Source: Chthonomonas sp. UBA1950 (GTDB taxonomy: Bacteria; Armatimonadota; Fimbriimonadia; Fimbriimonadales; Fimbriimonadaceae). Taken from it: DNA of 26,404 bases. Within the stretch, counting starts at the first letter, position 1. Each line of letters begins with the position of its first letter. Below the pieces are notes generated by a model. The model saw only the letters and a program-made list of their open reading frames with translations. It ran no database searches and was not told the DNA's origin. This document shows, piece by piece, positions 22,130 through 26,404 of this stretch. Location: assembly GCA_002336105.1 (NCBI GenBank), contig DDEQ01000040.1, positions 4,439 to 30,842 of the forward strand, given 5' to 3'. A program made the translations under genes and the position numbers.

Positions 22130-22897
22130 CTAACCGCCGATTTTATTGTTATCGTGGGGCGTCGGTGAGCCGCCGATAGGAACTCCGGTGTCCCGAACCG
22201 GATATACGATCACTTCACCCTCGCCTTGTTCAACTGGTGTGAAACCATACGTCTTCCCAAGTTCGCGCAAAATATCGAGTGTTGTCTCATCTTGAAAGTC
22301 AACATCGATAGGCTGATCAACCAGTCCAGGTGCGATGACTAACTTTAAGTTAGACTCCGCGGCAAGCAATTTCAGGGCACTTACAAGCCTAACATCTCTC
22401 CACTTAACCGTTTTTGGTTTGAGATACGTAGGCGTCGGGGGATCTGGGAGTACATCGCCTTCACCGGGTTCAGTGTGTTTTTCCGGTTCAGGTTGAAGAA
22501 GTTTTGGCTTCTCGTATTGAACAAGTGGCGAAGGAATCGATGAAACTTGTGGGATACGGCTAATTGGTTGGACTGTTTGTTTTACCGTCCGTAACTGAGA
22601 GAACGAATATGCCGTGTAGATTGCAAAGGCAATCGCTACCGAAAGCATTCCACCGACAGCCCATCGAAGATTTGTGTTGACTTGCTGGTTTATTTGGGTG
22701 GGCCTAAACACTGGGGGAGAAGACTGTTTTGAACCAGTAGCTTTTCCAAGACGTAAGCCCCGGACCGTCTCTAATCGCTTTGTGAGTTCCGTTTTGTACT
22801 GCGGATTGCGAGCAACGAACTCATCCATCGCTCGCTGATTGTTTTCTTCAGCGAGAGCCCAAATTAGCCGGTCAATTTCTGGAGGAATACTTTTCAC
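22130..22897 (-). CDS. Single-span membrane protein with STN domain, probable anti-sigma partner
   Basis: The start is GTG 22897, which overlaps the sigma-factor stop as GTGA and has AGGAGG a few bases upstream; a longer ATG start at 22975 would run inside the sigma gene. The 255-residue product has a small helical cytoplasmic head (1-50, 'IDRLIWALAEENNQRAMDEF' then 'NPQYKTELTKRLETVRGL'), one membrane span (77-98), a Pro-rich linker, and an outer STN domain at 163-234 ('VKWRDVRLVSALKLLAAESN', 'IDVDFQDETTLDILRELG', 'EVIVYPV'). STN domains occur in secretins, TonB-dependent transducers and FecR-like regulators. Coupling with the sigma gene suggests an anti-sigma factor that senses an envelope signal through its STN domain. 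It has no zinc HxxxCxxC anti-sigma motif. Confidence 0.8.
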   Translation of the reverse strand: MKSIPPEIDRLIWALAEENNQRAMDEFVARNPQYKTELTKRLETVRGLRLGKATGSKQSSPPVFRPTQINQQVNTNLRWAVGGMLSVAIAFAIYTAYSFSQLRTVKQTVQPISRIPQVSSIPSPLVQYEKPKLLQPEPEKHTEPGEGDVLPDPPTPTYLKPKTVKWRDVRLVSALKLLAAESNLKLVIAPGLVDQPIDVDFQDETTLDILRELGKTYGFTPVEQGEGEVIVYPVRDTGVPIGGSPTPHDNNKIGG

Positions 22898-23457
22898 TCT
22901 TCCTCCTGCTCGTAAAGAACTCGGAATCGCTCTCGAGCCCGATAAAGACGAGTTTTCGCGGCGTTTACATTGCAACCGATACTATCGCCGATATCCTGCA
23001 AACTCAATTCTTCCCAGTAGAAAAGAACTAGCAACGCCCGGTCAGCAGGTGCCATTTTTGCCATTGCGGCTTGCACTCTTGGGTCCTGTTGCTCAGGTTC
23101 TTCGGCGGGAACGGTCGCGGCTACTTCGTCGAGTTCGAGTGGTTTATTTCGATGATGACTTCTTCGAGCCTCTTGAATGCTTCGATTCACCGCGATTCGA
23201 AACAACCATGTGCTAAATCTGGCCCGTTTATCGAATCGATTCAGATGACGATAAACGAGAGTAAATATCTCCTGGACGGCATCGGCGGCTTCGTCATTGT
23301 CCAAAAGAATGCCGCGAGCAATTGCAAATACCTTATCGTAATACTTGGCGTACAAAACCTCGAAGGCAGAGCGGTCCCCGTCTAGAAACCTCTCCACATT
23401 TCGCAGGTCTTCGTCATACCCGCCAATTTTGTTCTTCTCGATAAGTGCTGACACCAC
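22894..23457 (-). CDS. ECF-type RNA polymerase sigma factor
   Basis: This 187-residue protein directs RNA polymerase to a special promoter set. Region 2 is at about 30-100 ('AFEVLYAKYYDKVFAIARGI', 'AADAVQEIFTLVYRHLNRFD', 'FSTWLFRIAVNRSIQEARR') and region 4 at 128-180 ('LLVLFYWEELSLQDIGDSIG', 'NVNAAKTRLYRARERFR'). It starts at GTG 23457 or the next GTG, with GAGGAG directly upstream. The downstream STN membrane protein overlaps its stop by four bases, the usual layout for a sigma/anti-sigma pair. A possible self-type promoter (GGTAAC, 17 bases, CGTC) lies just upstream. The genes it controls cannot be read from here. Confidence 0.95.
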   Translation of the reverse strand: MVSALIEKNKIGGYDEDLRNVERFLDGDRSAFEVLYAKYYDKVFAIARGILLDNDEAADAVQEIFTLVYRHLNRFDKRARFSTWLFRIAVNRSIQEARRSHHRNKPLELDEVAATVPAEEPEQQDPRVQAAMAKMAPADRALLVLFYWEELSLQDIGDSIGCNVNAAKTRLYRARERFRVLYEQEEE

Positions 23458-23466
23458 TCCTCTCTA

Positions 23467-23496
23467 TTCGACGCGACGAAAACTCAATGAGTTACC
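23467..23496 (-). promoter_or_regulatory. Possible ECF-type promoter for the sigma-factor gene
   Basis: On the minus strand GGTAAC (23491-23496) and CGTC (23470-23473) are separated by 17 bases after the AAC, which matches the general AAC/CGTC pattern of many ECF sigma promoters. This would be autoregulation. The motif is short and the leader would be very short, so this is weak. Confidence 0.3.
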
Positions 23497-23505
23497 GGTT
23501 ATGAA

Positions 23506-25542
23506 TTATGGAGCGGTTCTTTGTGGAGTTCCGTTCGAATCAACCTTGTGTGCATTCGAATTTGCGATGCTCTTTTCGACCCTTTCGCGAATATCGTTTG
23601 GTAATTCACTGTATGTCAGCTTCTTTCCATTTCCGTCTATCACGTCGTAATAGGTTGCAGAGTAGCTGACTCCCCGCATCGGTTTGATCGAGACACTTAT
23701 CTTGCGCCTCGAAACAATTTCAAATCGATTCCAATCGGGAATATGCGAATCCTGATTTGATTGTCGATACGAGATGTTGTTTCCCAAATCCTCTGGGCTG
23801 AGAATGTTTAGGTACGGTCCTTCGTTTTTGTCAGCAAAGGAACGGAGTACGGTCTCAGGGGTGTAGTTCACAATTTCAACGGTAGAGTCAGACTGAAATG
23901 GATACGAAAGGAAATCGCTCGGTTCTGAACTATCTATACTTCCTGCTTCAGCCGACCATGTATTGGGTCTCTCGAAGAATGAAATGCTGTCAAAAAGGTC
24001 TTTTTGCGCCGGTGTAAGTTCTCGATATAATATTTTCGATTCTTTCGAATTAATTGCGCGTTGCTCGGCTGAAAGCGAGCCATACAACCTCAAAAGTCGC
24101 CAATTTTTGTCTATCGTTCCAGTCGCGTCTTTAGAAAGTACTAACCGGTAAATCATGGTCAGAAGCCCTGTTCCATTTGCTTGGTCTTGCCAAGCGTAGT
24201 CGGCCAGCGTTGCGATCTGGCTTGCGTTTGGTTGCAACATCTTTCTAGTGTAAGTGCTAAGGGCATCCCTGTTCGCGTTACGAAGCAGCGTGGAATACGG
24301 AACGATCGGAGTGACACTTTGTATACCGTCAGATGATTTCACTTCAACTCTGGCGACGCTGAACAACGACTGCACTAACTTGACGGTAAGTTTCTGATTC
24401 GCAATAAATCCCAGCCCCAAAAGTAAAGCCTCGTCAGGGAGGCACCCAATGAGGTCCTCCTTTTTGCTGTTTGCAAATCCAATCAAGGATTCAGAACAAC
24501 CAAACGACAATGGATCTTGTTTCGCTGGGTTACGCATCAGATCCGTAACCGCAGATTTTTGAGATTTATCAAGCGGAGATCCGGAGAGAGCGGACTTGAT
24601 CGCTTCAACAACCAACTGCGAATCCTTAGACAAAACAATTTCATTGGAATCTGTTATGTTCTGAGTCTGTCCATCTAACAACCTCGTTTCGGCATCTGAC
24701 CGAACGACTAACGATGAAGAGCCAATGGAATGCCCTTGGACGTCAAACAACGTCAGACGGTAGTTCAACATCGCGCCGTTGTTGGTTACAAATGCCTTGA
24801 GGACAAAGCGAGTCGCATCACTTGTCGAATCAGGAAGTCGGAGTGGGTCTTCGTAGTAGACAGATTCCTGCCGGTTCGCAAGCTTATTGATCGACTGTCG
24901 CCACCGCTGTTGTTGAGTGTTGAATTCTGCAAGAATCTGGTCAACCTTTTTGCCCGTTAGCGCATGTTGGATGGTTTTTGGGGCATTAGAGAAAAGAACA
25001 GCCTGGCCCTCCTGAAGTAATCCAAGGGGTTCAGTAGGCGCAACCAACATGAATTGCCGAAGGGTTCGATTGAGCGGTATGCGACTGGTAATGCCGTCAA
25101 TCGAGCGACTGCCATAAGAACGCTTCTCTGGTGGCAACGAAACCAACCTCCCGGCCAAAGCGTCCAGGTCTTGCTGGCTGGGCGGGTCCATCTTGCCATC
25201 CAGCTTGGCTAATTGAGCGTTCAATAAGCCAACGCGAAAAGTGGCTTCTTCTCGTTGCATCTGGCGAATCTCAGTTTGAGTTCGGTTAAGTCTCCATACC
25301 CCGTCGGCTCTTTTCGACCAAACGGCATGATCGACCTGAGCGATTTTCTCCATTACGACTGAAAGAGGTTTATTTTTTACGCAAACGATCAGGACATCGT
25401 TTTTGGTTGTTCCCGCGGCTTCCATCTGTACGCCAGCGGCCTTGCCCAGTTTAGGTAATAACTCTCCGGCGGTCGAGGCGACGCTCTGAAAGGTAACGCC
25501 ATCGGCTAGACCGAGTACAGCAATAACTCCAAAAATGATCAC
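23506..25542 (-). CDS. Large exported protein with an N-terminal STN-like domain, function unknown
   Basis: I do not recognise this 678-residue protein as a named family. A short hydrophobic leader (about 1-14) is followed by an STN-like domain at about 16-87 ('VTFQSVASTAGELLPKLGKA', 'VKNKPLSVVMEKIAQVDHAV', 'GVWRLNR'), a fold found in secretins and TonB-linked proteins. A charged helical stretch (90-130) and several hundred residues without recognised motifs follow, rich in polar residues. I recall similar long proteins with this opening in Armatimonadota, which would make it a lineage-specific family. The start is GTG 25542, five bases after the upstream glycosyltransferase stop, and its end is 48 bases before the sigma factor, so all are likely in one operon. 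It may be a ligand or partner for the STN domain of the membrane regulator. Confidence 0.65.
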   Translation of the reverse strand: MIIFGVIAVLGLADGVTFQSVASTAGELLPKLGKAAGVQMEAAGTTKNDVLIVCVKNKPLSVVMEKIAQVDHAVWSKRADGVWRLNRTQTEIRQMQREEATFRVGLLNAQLAKLDGKMDPPSQQDLDALAGRLVSLPPEKRSYGSRSIDGITSRIPLNRTLRQFMLVAPTEPLGLLQEGQAVLFSNAPKTIQHALTGKKVDQILAEFNTQQQRWRQSINKLANRQESVYYEDPLRLPDSTSDATRFVLKAFVTNNGAMLNYRLTLFDVQGHSIGSSSLVVRSDAETRLLDGQTQNITDSNEIVLSKDSQLVVEAIKSALSGSPLDKSQKSAVTDLMRNPAKQDPLSFGCSESLIGFANSKKEDLIGCLPDEALLLGLGFIANQKLTVKLVQSLFSVARVEVKSSDGIQSVTPIVPYSTLLRNANRDALSTYTRKMLQPNASQIATLADYAWQDQANGTGLLTMIYRLVLSKDATGTIDKNWRLLRLYGSLSAEQRAINSKESKILYRELTPAQKDLFDSISFFERPNTWSAEAGSIDSSEPSDFLSYPFQSDSTVEIVNYTPETVLRSFADKNEGPYLNILSPEDLGNNISYRQSNQDSHIPDWNRFEIVSRRKISVSIKPMRGVSYSATYYDVIDGNGKKLTYSELPNDIRERVEKSIANSNAHKVDSNGTPQRTAP

Positions 25543-25547
25543 TGCGG

Positions 25548-26404
25548 CTATTGTATAGCAGTTGTCTGATAACTGATACGCTCAGCAAATCGATCAGGCA
25601 AAATCGTCCCCGAATAGATACTCAAACCTCCGAACAACAAAGCAGTTAAAGCCAACGCTGCGGACCAGCGATCTTTCAACAAATAGAGGATGCCGCTCGC
25701 AAATCCGATTGCGATCGGACCAATCGCAGGCAGGATATATCTAGCTTGGCCCTGAAAATACTGGAGGTTGAACTTGAGAAACAGAACGAATACGGTGACC
25801 AGGAATATCCCGCTGAGCAGTTGAAAGGACTTCGAGGATTTGTCAGTTTGTTTAACGACTGAAGCAATCCATCCGAGATAACCGATAACCATGACGGCTA
25901 AGAACAGGCGATATATGGAGTTTGGAGTATCTGAGTTGGCGCGACCGGTTTCGTTTAGCCAGATATCCATATAACCAAATGACCCAAAGAAGGACCGAGC
26001 AGCATACCAACCAACCCAATTCAATAAGTAAATCAGAAGCCCGTATTGTTCGATGAACCCGGAGGCTTGGGCTGAGCCGACAAACGCTTCACTAAAAGCT
26101 TTCATCGCAAGAGGATCACCATAATGGGTTTGGTTCCTAACCCACCAAGGTGTGATGAGAATCAGGATGATTCCGGTCGCCGCTAGAAACTCTTTGAGTG
26201 CGGGTTTGCGAATCATACAAGCTACGAGGGTGACCGGAACTAAGGCAATTGCCGTCGTTTTGGTCAAAATGGCAACGCCAATGGTTGCGCCGATTACTGC
26301 GGCAAGTTTCACGCTCCAACCATTGCGCAGAACCATCCCGATCAAAGCTAGAGTCCACGTGCAAAGGGCTATGAGCATTGGATCGTTACTCACAGCGCCG
26401 CTCA
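25548..26404 (-). CDS. GT39/ArnT-type membrane glycosyltransferase, C-terminal part (partial)
   Basis: The frame is open to the right edge, so the N-terminal half lies beyond the window. The visible part is a polytopic membrane protein with many spans. 'AVSNDPMLIALCTW', 'IGATIGVAILTKTTAIALVP', 'ITPWWVRNQTHYGDPLA' and 'QYFQGQARYILPAIGPIAIG' match the pattern of dolichyl-phosphate-mannose mannosyltransferase-like (GT39) and ArnT-like enzymes, which transfer sugars from polyprenyl carriers on the outer face of the membrane. The GTG at 26393 is internal, not the true start, because the conserved NDP motif normally lies well inside the protein. The catalytic N-terminal loops are not visible, so the sugar and acceptor cannot be named. 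It is the first visible gene of the minus-strand sigma-factor operon. Confidence 0.82.
   Translation of the reverse strand, partial: SGAVSNDPMLIALCTWTLALIGMVLRNGWSVKLAAVIGATIGVAILTKTTAIALVPVTLVACMIRKPALKEFLAATGIILILITPWWVRNQTHYGDPLAMKAFSEAFVGSAQASGFIEQYGLLIYLLNWVGWYAARSFFGSFGYMDIWLNETGRANSDTPNSIYRLFLAVMVIGYLGWIASVVKQTDKSSKSFQLLSGIFLVTVFVLFLKFNLQYFQGQARYILPAIGPIAIGFASGILYLLKDRWSAALALTALLFGGLSIYSGTILPDRFAERISYQTTAIQ

Noticed and set aside
22898..22975. Longer N-terminus of the STN membrane protein starting at 22975
   Set aside because: It lies wholly inside the sigma-factor gene, while GTG 22897 has a strong AGGAGG and the usual four-base overlap.

Overview
The window looks like a chromosomal segment of a Gram-negative (diderm) bacterium. 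My best guess is Armatimonadota, Fimbriimonas-like. That rests on remembered family flavour: the STN-domain proteins, the short anti-sigma N-terminus, planctomycete-type cytochrome c and redoxin domains, and a secretin next to a Gly/Pro-rich LTxxQ protein. No marker tree was possible, so the phylum is tentative. I see no IS element, prophage, CRISPR array, tRNA or rRNA. Coding density is high and intergenic gaps are short.

Layout. 1-1926 (-) is the N-terminal half of rpoB, which runs off the left edge. 1927-2250 is the largest gap; it holds the rpoB ribosome binding site and a candidate H-type RNA pseudoknot just before an SPFH/band-7 gene (2251-2925, +). 3056-5738 (+) is a two-gene unit: a secreted protein of unknown function and a TPR protein. 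A lysozyme-family gene (5735-6613, -) converges on it. 6673-8753 (+) encodes an exported thioredoxin-fold protein and a UshA-type 5'-nucleotidase. 8734-9887 (-) is a coupled pair of metallophosphoesterase and mini cytochrome c, followed upstream by a small membrane protein (9945-10379, -). queG (10456-11418, +) converges on a lysine-6-dehydrogenase-like gene (11396-12568, -). 12755-17804 (+) carries an LTxxQ Gly/Pro-rich exported protein, an orphan secretin and a PabB-PabC fusion. A bidirectional terminator separates these from a long minus-strand block (17942-26404): a membrane pyrophosphatase, a zinc-ribbon membrane protein, an ECF sigma factor with a membrane STN-domain partner, a large exported STN-like protein and a partial GT39-type glycosyltransferase.

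How it may work together. Three phosphoesterase or pyrophosphate enzymes suggest phosphate and energy handling (inference). The sigma factor, membrane STN protein and exported STN-like protein look like a transmembrane signalling unit built from secretin-type N-domains. The most novel signals are the interleaved stems at 2191-2242, the perfect hairpin whose loop carries a start codon (9871-9900), the extracytoplasmic insert of about 255 residues in the pyrophosphatase, and the STN-based sigma/anti-sigma cluster.
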